Assembly (NCBI GenBank): GCA_027619415.1
Contig: JAQCFO010000011.1
Span: forward strand, 1 to 50,688
DNA length: 50,688 nt
DNA from: Bacteroidota bacterium
Lineage (GTDB): Bacteria > Bacteroidota > Bacteroidia > Flavobacteriales > Flavobacteriaceae
Reading direction: 5' to 3'
Shown: positions 25,586-34,284 of the stretch, piece after piece
How positions within the stretch are numbered: the first letter of the stretch is position 1
How the letters are laid out: each line of letters opens with the position of its first letter
The notes under the pieces: model-generated
The model's database searches: none
What the model was told of the DNA's origin: nothing
The model's input: only the letters and a program-made list of their open reading frames with translations
Position numbers and translations under genes: made by a program

Positions 25586-28500
25586 TTAATCATTTATTAA
25601 TATCCAGTCTCCATTTCTTAAATGATTTTCAGCTATTTTATATTTCAAATTTTTTATATCTCCACTTGTTATGTGTTTAATAGTTACTTTTTCGTTTCTA
25701 CCAATTTTCTTGACATTCCTCACTACAGTTTCAACGTAATTTTTATTTTGTGAAGCCATTTGTCCAGCCTTTTTATTAACAGAAGCTATTTCGTCACTAT
25801 TTAAAACCTCCTCTTTTGAAACATTTAACTTTTGTTGTCTTCTTACTTTTCTGTCTTCTCTAATTTCAGATGGATCTTTTGAAGGAAGTTGTCCATTAAA
25901 CAAGAAAGATATTATTTCTTTATCTACCTTTTCTAACATAGATTCAAATAATTTATATGCTTCGAATTTATAAATAACTAAAGGGTCTTTTTGTTCGTGT
26001 ACAGCTAATTGAACGGATTGTTTAAGTTCATCCATTTTTCTTAAATGATCTTTCCATGCTTCATCGATTATAGCTAATGAAATATTTTTTTCAAAATCAT
26101 TAATTAATGTTTTTCCTTTGGATTCGTATGCCTTTTTAAGATTAGACACAACATTCAATGTTTTTTTACCGTCAGTAAATGGAACAACAATTCTTTCGAA
26201 ATTATTAGCTGAATTTTCAAATACATTTTTTATGACTGGAAACACCTTTTCAGCGTTTAAAATTATTTTAGAATTATAATGTTTATATGCACTTTTATAA
26301 GTTTTTGAAATGATTTCTTCTGTGTTTGCTGTTTCAAAATCATTTGAAGAATATTCTGAACTTAGCGAAAAATATCTAATAATATCAAATTCATAATCTT
26401 TGTAATTATTAGATATCTTATTGTTCTCAACAATTAATTTTGTTGTATCATATATCATATTGGCAATATCAACTTTAAGCCTTTCTCCTTGAAGTGAATG
26501 CCTTCTTCTCTTATAAATGACTTCTCTTTGGGCATTCATTACATCATCATATTCTAATAATCTTTTTCTGATTCCAAAATTATTTTCTTCAACCTTTTTT
26601 TGTGCTCTTTCTATTGTTTTTGTCATCATAGAGTGCTGAATAACCTCCCCTTCTTCTAGACCCATTCTGTCCATCATCTTAGCAACTCTATCAGAGCCGA
26701 ATAGCCTCATTAAATTATCTTCTAATGAAACATAAAACTGAGAACTTCCAGGATCTCCCTGCCTTCCAGAACGCCCCCTTAGCTGCCTATCAACCCTTCT
26801 TGAATCGTGTCTCTCAGTACCTATTATTGCCAAACCACCATTTAATTTTACTTCTTTGTTTATTTTTATATCAGTTCCTCTACCAGCCATATTTGTAGCT
26901 ATAGTAACTACACCTGAATTTCCTGCTTCAGTCACAATATCTGCTTCCTTCTTGTGAAGTTTAGCATTTAAAACATTATGCTTAATTTGTTTTATCGAAA
27001 GCATTTTTGCTAATAATTCAGAAATTTCTACTGATGTTGTCCCGATTAAAACAGGACGACCTTCATTTGCTACTTTAGTAACATCTTCAATAACTGCGTT
27101 ATATTTTTCTCTTTTTGTTTTATATATTAAATCGTTATTATCTTTTCTTGCAATAGGTCGATTTGTAGGTATCTCTACAACATCCAGTTTGTAAATATCC
27201 CAAAACTCTCCAGCTTCAGTAATAGCTGTACCGGTCATTCCAGAAAGTTTTTTATACATTCTAAAATAATTTTGTAGTGTAACAGAAGCAAATGTTTGAG
27301 TAGCATCTTCAATTTTTACATTTTCTTTAGCTTCAATGGCTTGATGAAGACCATCAGAATATCTTCTTCCATCCATTATTCTTCCAGTTTGCTCATCTAC
27401 TATTTTAACTTTATTGTCCATTAAAACATATTCAGTATCTTTTTCAAATAGGGTATATGCTTTTAATAATTGATTAAGTGTGTGTATTCTTTCACTTTTA
27501 ATTGCAAATTCATTGTATATTTTTTCTTTTTCTTCAACTTCTTTGTTGACTTCCATCTTTTTATTTTCTATTTCAGCTAGCTTAATAGAAAGATTTGGTA
27601 AAACAAAAAAGTGTGAATTATCTTTATTATCAGAAATTTCGTCAATTCCCTTATCTGTTAACTCTATTTGGTTATTTTTTTCATCAATTACAAAGAACAA
27701 ATCAGAGTCGATTTTTGGCATTTCACGATTATTGTCTTGCATATAAAAATTTTCAGTTTTTTGAAGTAATTGTTTAACCCCTTCTTCACTTAAATATTTT
27801 ATTAATGCAGAATTTTTAGGCAATCCTCTGTAAACTTGTAGAAGGTTAAATCCTCCGTCTTCTTTGTTCCCTTCTTTTATTAATTTTTTTGCTTTAGCAA
27901 GAACTTGAATTAATAACTGTTTTTGTTTTTGAACAATTGAATAAACTTTTGGTTTTAATTTATCAAATTCATGAATATTTCCCTTTGGAACAGGACCAGA
28001 AATAATCAGTGGAGTTCTTGCATCATCTATTAAAACTGAATCAACTTCATCTACAATTGCATAAGAATGTTTGGTTTGTACTAAATCCGAAGAGGAATGA
28101 GCCATGTTGTCTCTTAAATAATCAAAGCCAAACTCGTTGTTAGTTCCATAAGTAATATCAGAATTATATGCTTTTTTTCTTCCCTCAGAATTTGGATTGT
28201 AATGATCAATACAGTCAATACTTAATCCGTGAAACTCAAATATTGGGGCCATCCAAGCGCTATCTCTTTTTGCTAGATAATCATTAACAGTTACTAGATG
28301 AACTCCATTTCCAGTTAAAGCATTTAGATAGACTGGAAGAGTGGCTACTAATGTCTTACCTTCACCTGTATGCATTTCTGCAATTTTACCCCTGTGTAAT
28401 GCTATCCCCCCGATAAGTTGAACGTTATAATGAACCATATCCCATATCACTTCCTTACCTGCAGCATTCCATTTATTTAGCCAAATTGCATTTCCCCCAT

Positions 28501-28948
28501 CAATAGTTACATAAGTTTTTTCAGATGAAAGACTTATATCAAAAGAGGATGCTATTACTTTTATTTCAGAATTTTCTTTAAATCTTTTTGCAGTTTCTTT
28601 CACAACTGCAAAAGCTTCAGGAAGAATTTTGTTTAATTTCTCGTCAACTTTTAAATTTGACTGTTCTGTGATCAAATCTATTTCTTGAAATAATTCATCT
28701 TTTTCATCAATGCTTGAAGAAGAATCTATTCTTTCTTTTATTTTTGAAATTTGTTGATTAAAAGGTTCTTTAACGGATTGAATTCCTTTTTTAAATTCAT
28801 TTGTTTTGTATCGAAGTTCATTGTGATCTAAGTTGGCAAGATCCTTTTCGAAACTTAAAATTTCTAGTACTACTCCTTCAACTTCCTTTAAATCTTTTTT
28901 AGATTTATTTCCAACAAAAACATTAAGTATAGAGTTTATTAAGCTCAT
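25586..28948 (-). CDS. secA: preprotein translocase ATPase SecA
   Basis: A 1120-residue motor that pushes preproteins through SecYEG. Walker A is MHTGEGKTLVATLP, the DEAD-box equivalent is DEVDSVLIDDARTPL, and the second helicase half shows IATNMAGRGTDI and RQLRGRSGRQGDPG. It is over 200 residues longer than E. coli SecA through insertions, as I expect for Bacteroidota. The C-terminus has no cysteine cluster, so the zinc-binding tail used to dock SecB is absent. It lies just downstream of a terminator and a candidate promoter, and is followed by a glycosyltransferase and msrA. Confidence 0.97.
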   Translation of the reverse strand: MSLINSILNVFVGNKSKKDLKEVEGVVLEILSFEKDLANLDHNELRYKTNEFKKGIQSVKEPFNQQISKIKERIDSSSSIDEKDELFQEIDLITEQSNLKVDEKLNKILPEAFAVVKETAKRFKENSEIKVIASSFDISLSSEKTYVTIDGGNAIWLNKWNAAGKEVIWDMVHYNVQLIGGIALHRGKIAEMHTGEGKTLVATLPVYLNALTGNGVHLVTVNDYLAKRDSAWMAPIFEFHGLSIDCIDHYNPNSEGRKKAYNSDITYGTNNEFGFDYLRDNMAHSSSDLVQTKHSYAIVDEVDSVLIDDARTPLIISGPVPKGNIHEFDKLKPKVYSIVQKQKQLLIQVLAKAKKLIKEGNKEDGGFNLLQVYRGLPKNSALIKYLSEEGVKQLLQKTENFYMQDNNREMPKIDSDLFFVIDEKNNQIELTDKGIDEISDNKDNSHFFVLPNLSIKLAEIENKKMEVNKEVEEKEKIYNEFAIKSERIHTLNQLLKAYTLFEKDTEYVLMDNKVKIVDEQTGRIMDGRRYSDGLHQAIEAKENVKIEDATQTFASVTLQNYFRMYKKLSGMTGTAITEAGEFWDIYKLDVVEIPTNRPIARKDNNDLIYKTKREKYNAVIEDVTKVANEGRPVLIGTTSVEISELLAKMLSIKQIKHNVLNAKLHKKEADIVTEAGNSGVVTIATNMAGRGTDIKINKEVKLNGGLAIIGTERHDSRRVDRQLRGRSGRQGDPGSSQFYVSLEDNLMRLFGSDRVAKMMDRMGLEEGEVIQHSMMTKTIERAQKKVEENNFGIRKRLLEYDDVMNAQREVIYKRRRHSLQGERLKVDIANMIYDTTKLIVENNKISNNYKDYEFDIIRYFSLSSEYSSNDFETANTEEIISKTYKSAYKHYNSKIILNAEKVFPVIKNVFENSANNFERIVVPFTDGKKTLNVVSNLKKAYESKGKTLINDFEKNISLAIIDEAWKDHLRKMDELKQSVQLAVHEQKDPLVIYKFEAYKLFESMLEKVDKEIISFLFNGQLPSKDPSEIREDRKVRRQQKLNVSKEEVLNSDEIASVNKKAGQMASQNKNYVETVVRNVKKIGRNEKVTIKHITSGDIKNLKYKIAENHLRNGDWILIND

Positions 28949-28967
28949 TTGATTATTATATTTATAT

Positions 28968-28995
28968 CAAATTTAAGCAAAAAAAAAGCCTCAAA
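28968..28995 (-). promoter_or_regulatory. candidate secA promoter interleaved with the upstream terminator
   Basis: On the minus strand TAAATTTG (28975-28968) matches the -7 consensus exactly, 19 bases before the secA ATG. The nearest TTTG (28995-28992) lies in the loop of the upstream terminator with a 16-base spacer, shorter than usual. Confidence 0.45.
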
Positions 28996-29004
28996 AGAGA
29001 CTTT
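28979..29004 (-). terminator. intrinsic terminator after the DUF2795 gene
   Basis: On the minus strand AAAGTCTC and GAGGCTTT pair around a TTTT loop with one internal mismatch, and a run of T follows. It lies 20 bases past the DUF2795 stop and 30 bases before secA. Confidence 0.75.
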
Positions 29005-29023
29005 AATGAAGTTTTTAAAAGAC

Positions 29024-29248
29024 CTAATATTCATCTTCGTTCCAAAGATAGTCATCATCTGTAGGGTAATCAGGCCAAATTTCTAAAATAGAATCGTAAG
29101 TTTCTTCTTCTTCTTCTTCTATTTCTTGTAAATTTTCTATTACCTCTAAAGGAGCGCCTGTTCTTATAGCGAAATCAATTAATTCATCTTTGTTTGCAGG
29201 CCAAGGTGCATCAGTTAAATACGTAGCTAATTCTAATGTCCAATACAT
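29024..29248 (-). CDS. DUF2795 domain protein, small and acidic
   Basis: A 74-residue protein with the DUF2795 pattern LATYLTDAPWPANKDELIDFAIRTGAP followed by a leucine-rich helix. The C-terminal half is strongly acidic, with a run of glutamates and a tyrosine/aspartate-rich end. I recall this short protein next to secA in many flavobacteria; its role is unknown. It has its own promoter (29301-29271) and terminator, so it is a single-gene unit and probably well expressed. Confidence 0.85.
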   Translation of the reverse strand: MYWTLELATYLTDAPWPANKDELIDFAIRTGAPLEVIENLQEIEEEEEETYDSILEIWPDYPTDDDYLWNEDEY

Positions 29249-29270
29249 AATTGAAATTTTTTAATAATTG

Positions 29271-29301
29271 CAAAAATAAATTTTTAAATGATTCATACAA
29301 T
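29271..29301 (-). promoter_or_regulatory. promoter of the DUF2795 gene
   Basis: On the minus strand ATTG (29301-29298), a 19-base spacer and TATTTTTG (29278-29271) give the expected spacing and an exact -7 box. The ATG follows at 29248. It separates this gene from lnt upstream. Confidence 0.6.
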
Positions 29302-29322
29302 GTTTTAATTGAAAATTTAGTA

Positions 29323-30894
29323 TTATTTTTTTTTAGTAAAATAAAACAACACTATAATTACAAAGAAAAAAAGTGCAATTCTATAAATATAATCTCCATA
29401 CTTTACATAAAAAGTAATTTCATTATATAAATTAACAGAGCTATTTAGTACTCCACTTGTATTATAATCAATAGTTTTTAAAATATCACCTCTTTTGTTT
29501 ATTACAGCAGATATTCCTGTATTTGCACTTCTTACTATATCTCTTCTAGATTCGATTGCTCTTATTTTAGAATAACTTAATAGCTGTTTATGCCCCGGTG
29601 AATTATTCCACCAACCATCATTGGTTATAATTGCTAGAAATTGAGCTCCATTTCTAACATATTCACTTATATATTCACCATACATTGATTCATAACAAAT
29701 TATTGGTGCAATCTTATTATTATTATTTGTTGTAAAAACAGTTCTATTTTTTTGAGTAGCTCTTGATAGAATTGTTCCACCAAAGTCTAAAAGTAAATTA
29801 CCTAAAATAGGTTCTAAAAATCTTTTATATGGAAGATTTTCCACCCCAACAACCAATTTAGATTTATGGTAGACTTGTTTTTGTGTGGAGTTTATAAAGC
29901 TACTGTTATATATGTCAAGCCATATACTATCTCTAATATAATTTGAGCTATTGGTTTTGGTCAGTTTTGAATTGTATATTTTATAAAATTGAACACCACT
30001 TATTATTTGTGAATTTTTACTATTTAAATATGAATTTAAATCTTGATAAAAAGGAGTTTCAAAAAAATCAGAAACTGAATAACCAAGACTTTCAGAAAAG
30101 TATGTTTCTGGAGTAAAGATTACTTTATTATTAAAAATCTCATTACTTGTGATTTGTTTAAATTCTTTTAAAATATTAAAATTAGTTCTACCATACTTTT
30201 CGTTGTAAGGGTCTGTGTTGGGTTGAATAATTGATATATTTAACGAATCCCTACTTATAGTTTGGTTATTGTATGTTAAAAGAGAAATAATTATGGGGAT
30301 TGACACGGATAATAACGAAACTGAAAATATTTTTAAATAGTTGCTTTTCTTTAGTATGTAATTACTATAAGCTTTATAAAAAATTAAATTAACGATAAGC
30401 ACCCATAATGTTCCCCCAAAGGTGCCTGTATATTCAAACCATTGAATTAAATGATGAGATTCTGAAAAAACATTACCAAGTACCAATGATGGCCAAGAAA
30501 AATCCCATGTTAAATTAAATTTTTCAAAAACAATCCAAGATGAAATAAAATATATTAGCCCTAATTTGTTTCCAAGTTTTTTTGAAATTAAACTATATGA
30601 AGAAAAAACCAAAGCCATTAACAATGAATAAAGTAAAATGGCAAATATCATCCCAAAAATTGTAGAATAAATTATCCACCAACATGTGATTGTATTCCAA
30701 ATAAAAAAGGATAAAAAACTATAAGAAAATATTTTTTTTATTGATTTGTGTCTTAAATTATTTTCAACTATTAGTAGAGGAACATAAGCTATAAAGATTA
30801 AAAAAACTACTCCGTTAATAGGCCAAGAAAGCCCTAAAAGAAGACCGGATATAATACTGTATAAAAGATGTTTTTTATTCAAAAATTTATTCAT
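29323..30894 (-). CDS. lnt: apolipoprotein N-acyltransferase
   Basis: A 523-residue inner membrane enzyme that adds the third acyl chain to lipoproteins after LspA cleavage. About six N-terminal helices are followed by a nitrilase-like domain and one C-terminal helix. The catalytic triad is visible as Glu in FTPETYFSE, Lys in YHKSKLVVGVE and Cys in PIICYESMYGE. Length matches E. coli Lnt. It probably stands alone, since a separate promoter serves the DUF2795 gene behind it and pssA diverges ahead of it. Confidence 0.93.
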   Translation of the reverse strand: MNKFLNKKHLLYSIISGLLLGLSWPINGVVFLIFIAYVPLLIVENNLRHKSIKKIFSYSFLSFFIWNTITCWWIIYSTIFGMIFAILLYSLLMALVFSSYSLISKKLGNKLGLIYFISSWIVFEKFNLTWDFSWPSLVLGNVFSESHHLIQWFEYTGTFGGTLWVLIVNLIFYKAYSNYILKKSNYLKIFSVSLLSVSIPIIISLLTYNNQTISRDSLNISIIQPNTDPYNEKYGRTNFNILKEFKQITSNEIFNNKVIFTPETYFSESLGYSVSDFFETPFYQDLNSYLNSKNSQIISGVQFYKIYNSKLTKTNSSNYIRDSIWLDIYNSSFINSTQKQVYHKSKLVVGVENLPYKRFLEPILGNLLLDFGGTILSRATQKNRTVFTTNNNNKIAPIICYESMYGEYISEYVRNGAQFLAIITNDGWWNNSPGHKQLLSYSKIRAIESRRDIVRSANTGISAVINKRGDILKTIDYNTSGVLNSSVNLYNEITFYVKYGDYIYRIALFFFVIIVLFYFTKKK

Positions 30895-30985
30895 ATTTTC
30901 ATAAGCAAGTTACTAAATTCAAAAATTAATTTGCAATTATTAAACTGTAATAAACTAAGTTCTTTTAAATTACTATTTTTAAAAA

Positions 30986-31687
30986 ATGAAATTATTTTCT
31001 TTTATTCCTAACGCATTTACTTTGTTAAATCTTTTTTTTGGTTGTATTGCTGTTGTTTATGGAATAAACGGTGACCTTAAAACTTTAGCTTTTTTTGTAG
31101 TCTTGGGTTTAATATGTGATTTTTTTGATGGATTTTTTGCTAGGTTGTTTAAAGTTGATTCAAAACTTGGAATTCAGCTTGACTCCTTATCAGATTTAGT
31201 GACATTTGGAATGACCTCTTCGGTTGTTATGTTAAACTTAATTGAAAACTCTTTTTTTTACAATAATTCATCTCATTATTTAATTAGTTTATTCCCTTAT
31301 TTTGCTTTTATAATAACTTTAGCTTCTTCATATAGACTTGCGAAATTCAATATTAATTCAAGTAATTCGGAGTTTATTGGATTGCCAACACCTGCAAATG
31401 CCATCTTAATTGTTTTTATTCCTGTTTTTTTTGAACAGATTAATAAAATGTATTATTTAGAAAATATTATTTTTCTAACTTCTATAATAGTTATCTCTTC
31501 TTATTTGTTGATTTGTGATTTAAAAATGTTCTCTTTAAAATTAAAGAACTTGAAATTTAAAGAAAACCGTTTGGTCTTTGCTTTTATCGCTTTGTCAATA
31601 TTACTTTTTTTGACTTTTAATATGGGAGCTTTCACTTTAATAATTCTACTGTATATTTTTATTAATTTATTTAGAACTAAAATCTAA
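30986..31687 (+). CDS. pssA: CDP-diacylglycerol--serine O-phosphatidyltransferase
   Basis: A 233-residue membrane enzyme making phosphatidylserine, the precursor of phosphatidylethanolamine. The CDP-alcohol phosphotransferase motif is clear: FFDGFFARLFKVDS then LGIQLDSLSDLVTFG, with the conserved DG, AR, G, D and D residues. The N-terminus IPNAFTLLNLFFGC and about six helices fit the type used in Bacteroidota and Bacillus. Its last 21 bases overlap the end of convergent lptB, a long antisense overlap for two essential envelope genes. Confidence 0.93.
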   Translation: MKLFSFIPNAFTLLNLFFGCIAVVYGINGDLKTLAFFVVLGLICDFFDGFFARLFKVDSKLGIQLDSLSDLVTFGMTSSVVMLNLIENSFFYNNSSHYLISLFPYFAFIITLASSYRLAKFNINSSNSEFIGLPTPANAILIVFIPVFFEQINKMYYLENIIFLTSIIVISSYLLICDLKMFSLKLKNLKFKENRLVFAFIALSILLFLTFNMGAFTLIILLYIFINLFRTKI

Positions 31688-32416
31688 ATTTTTCTTTCTG
31701 AATTCAAAATTTTGACCTAAGTATAATTTTCTTACCATTTCATCTTTAGCTAAATCTTCTGGAACTCCAGCTTTCAATATATTTCCTTCGAACATTAGGT
31801 AAGTTCTATCAGTAATAGCTAATGTTTCCTGGACATTATGATCGGTTATTAATATTCCAATATTTTTACTTTTTAAATGAGAAATAATTTTTTGAATATC
31901 TTCAACCGCTATAGGATCAACTCCAGCGAATGGTTCGTCTAATAAAACAAACTTAGGGTCTGTTGCTAAAGCCCTTGCTATTTCTGTCCTTCTACGTTCA
32001 CCTCCTGACAATAAATCTCCTCTATTTTTTCTAATTTTTTGTAAATTGAATTCATTAATTAATGATTCCATTTTATTTTTTTGTTCCTGTTTAGATAAAT
32101 TTGTTAATTCTAAAACTGCCATAATATTATCTTCAACAGAAAGTTTTCTAAAAATAGAAGCTTCTTGAGCTAAATATCCAATACCCTTTTGAGCTCTTCG
32201 GAACATCGGAAGTTTAGAGATGTCATCATCGTTTAACGATACTACCCCGCCATCAGGTTTAATTAAGCCTACAATCATATAGAATGAAGTTGTTTTACCC
32301 GCTCCATTTGGTCCTAGAAGGCCAACTATTTCACCTTGATTAACTTCAATAGAAATCTCATTTACAACTCTTTTTCCTTTATATGATTTAAATATTTTAT
32401 TAGCTTTTAATTTCAT
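31667..32416 (-). CDS. lptB: lipopolysaccharide export ABC transporter ATPase
   Basis: A 249-residue cytosolic ATPase that powers LPS extraction with LptFG and LptC. Walker A is GPNGAGKTT (35-43), the ABC signature is LLSGGERRRTEIARAL, Walker B is FVLLDEPFAGVDP and the switch histidine is in ITDHNVQETL. The signature and ADPKFVLLDEPFAGVDPIAV-like stretch are characteristic of LptB. It ends the minus-strand run kdsD-tatC-lptB, which pairs KDO precursor synthesis with LPS export. Its tail overlaps pssA by 21 bases. Confidence 0.95.
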   Translation of the reverse strand: MKLKANKIFKSYKGKRVVNEISIEVNQGEIVGLLGPNGAGKTTSFYMIVGLIKPDGGVVSLNDDDISKLPMFRRAQKGIGYLAQEASIFRKLSVEDNIMAVLELTNLSKQEQKNKMESLINEFNLQKIRKNRGDLLSGGERRRTEIARALATDPKFVLLDEPFAGVDPIAVEDIQKIISHLKSKNIGILITDHNVQETLAITDRTYLMFEGNILKAGVPEDLAKDEMVRKLYLGQNFEFRKKNLDFSSK

Positions 32417-32430
32417 AACTATGCAATCAT

Positions 32431-33246
32431 TTATATTTTGTTTTTTTCTTCTTTTATCAAAACAAATTTAGAAATATATATACTAATCTGATATAGAATG
32501 ATAATTGGAATGGCTACTATTATTTGACTAGCTACATCAGGGGGAGTGATTATAGCAGATAATACTAAAACAAAAATAAGAGCAAATTTCCTATATTTCT
32601 TCATTATTTCGGGAGTTATTAAGCCTATTTTAGTAAGGAAATAAACTATAATTGGTAGTTCAAATATTAGTCCTGAAGCTAAAACGGAAGCTCTAATTAA
32701 GCCCACATAACTGTCTAGGTCAAAGTCATTAAATATTTCATTACTAACGCTATATGAGCCTAAAAAATTAATAGATAATGGCGTCACTATATAGTAACCG
32801 AAAAGAACTCCTAAAAAAAATAATGCTGAGGAAATAAAAATAAAACCTTTAGCATTGTTTTTTTCTTTATTATATAAACCAGGACTAATGAAACTCCAGA
32901 ATTGATATATTACATATGGAAATGAAATTATAAATCCTGCAGTTATAGACATCCAAATGTGTGCTGAAAACTGTCCAGACATTGTTCTGCTTTGAATTCT
33001 AAAAGGCATTTCACTTATACAAAAACTATCATCTAACCCAAGCATATTAGATAGGTTACACAACATATCGTAAGTAAAGAAATTTGTATTTTTTGGTCCA
33101 AACAGAATTTTATCAAAAACAAAATCTTTAGCTATAAATGCTATAGAACCTGCAATAAGAATTGCAAAAACAGATCTTATTAAATGCCACCTTAAGTCTT
33201 CAAGATGATCTAGAAATGACATTTCATCTACTTTAGTTGTTTTCAT
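32431..33246 (-). CDS. tatC: Sec-independent protein translocase TatC
   Basis: A 271-residue polytopic membrane protein that binds twin-arginine signal peptides. It has six hydrophobic helices and the family marks MSFLDHLEDLRWHLIRS at the N-terminus, with the signal-binding Glu, and FWSFISPGLYNKEK. The first periplasmic loop is longer than in E. coli and carries two cysteines (MLCNLSNMLGLDDSFC) that could form a disulfide. Its start overlaps the kdsD stop by one base (TAATG). TatA is not in this window. Confidence 0.95.
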   Translation of the reverse strand: MKTTKVDEMSFLDHLEDLRWHLIRSVFAILIAGSIAFIAKDFVFDKILFGPKNTNFFTYDMLCNLSNMLGLDDSFCISEMPFRIQSRTMSGQFSAHIWMSITAGFIISFPYVIYQFWSFISPGLYNKEKNNAKGFIFISSALFFLGVLFGYYIVTPLSINFLGSYSVSNEIFNDFDLDSYVGLIRASVLASGLIFELPIIVYFLTKIGLITPEIMKKYRKFALIFVLVLSAIITPPDVASQIIVAIPIIILYQISIYISKFVLIKEEKNKI

Positions 33247-34211
33247 TAAGATAATCCTTCGTTAAGTATATTATGTAAATGAATAATTCCTATGTAACTA
33301 TCTTTGTCCTGAACAATTAATTGAGTTATTTTATTTTTATTCATTATTATTAGTGCTTCAGAAGCTAACGATTCGGAATTAATAGTTTTAGGAGTCTTTG
33401 ACATAAAATCTTTTGCAGAAACTGAATTTATATCTTTGCCTGATGAAAAAAAACGCCTCAAATCTCCATCAGTAATTATTCCTATAGCCTTTTGATTATT
33501 AGTAATTGCAGTAGCACCAAGCATTTTATTTGATATTTCATTTATGATTGTAGCAAGATTGTCTTTTTCTTTTACTTCAGGTTTTTTATTTTTTTTAATA
33601 ATGTCTTTAACCTTTAAATGGAGTTCTCTTCCCAAAGACCCGCCTGGGTGGTACCTTGCAAAATCACTTTTTTTAAAACCATTTAATTTTGATAAACATA
33701 TTGCTAAAGCATCTCCAATAACTAATTGTGCTGTAGTACTTGTTGTTGGTGCTAAGTTATTATGACAAGCTTCTTTTTCAATAAAACTTTTTAAAAAAAA
33801 ATCAGAATTTAATCCTAAATATGAGTTTTCTTCAGATGAAATACCAATCAATTTTACATTAGTTTCTTTTAAAAACGGAATTAATGTTTTAATCTCTGAA
33901 GTGTTTCCGCTTTTAGATATTAAAATAATAATATCGTTATTTTGAACAATACCTAAATCTCCGTGAATAGCTTCTGCAGCATGCATAAATACAGATGGTG
34001 TTCCAGTAGAATTAAAGGTTGCAACAATTTTCTTGGCAATAATTGCACTTTTTCCAATTCCAGTAACTATTACTCTTCCATTTATAGCTTGAATAGCTTT
34101 TACTGAATTTTCAAAATCGGAATTAATAAAATTAGACAAGTTTAAAATAGCTTCACCTTGATTTTTGATGCTTTCTTGAGCAGTTTGTAATATATTGAAA
34201 TTTGAATTCAA
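33246..34211 (-). CDS. kdsD: arabinose-5-phosphate isomerase (KdsD/KpsF/GutQ family)
   Basis: A 321-residue cytosolic sugar isomerase turning ribulose-5-phosphate into arabinose-5-phosphate for KDO synthesis. A SIS domain (about 30-190) shows GIGKSAIIAKK, HAAEAIHGDLG and ISKSGNTSE. Two CBS domains follow (about 205-320). GGSLGREL at the domain border is a family signature. Length matches E. coli KdsD. It begins the operon with tatC and lptB and diverges from recQ. Confidence 0.94.
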   Translation of the reverse strand: MNSNFNILQTAQESIKNQGEAILNLSNFINSDFENSVKAIQAINGRVIVTGIGKSAIIAKKIVATFNSTGTPSVFMHAAEAIHGDLGIVQNNDIIILISKSGNTSEIKTLIPFLKETNVKLIGISSEENSYLGLNSDFFLKSFIEKEACHNNLAPTTSTTAQLVIGDALAICLSKLNGFKKSDFARYHPGGSLGRELHLKVKDIIKKNKKPEVKEKDNLATIINEISNKMLGATAITNNQKAIGIITDGDLRRFFSSGKDINSVSAKDFMSKTPKTINSESLASEALIIMNKNKITQLIVQDKDSYIGIIHLHNILNEGLS

Positions 34212-34253
34212 AATAGTTTTTTAAATAATGTTTTAACGTTATATTGTTAGAAA

Positions 34254-34282
34254 CAAATGTACAAAATACCTTGTTAAACAAA
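34254..34282 (-). promoter_or_regulatory. promoter of kdsD-tatC-lptB
   Basis: On the minus strand TTTG (34282-34279), a 17-base spacer and TACATTTG (34261-34254) match both boxes exactly. The kdsD ATG is 43 bases downstream. The site lies in the divergent gap shared with recQ. Confidence 0.6.
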
Positions 34283-34284
34283 AC

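Noticed and set aside
27480-27777. Two plus-strand frames within secA
   Set aside because: They are shadows of the long secA frame with no signs of coding.
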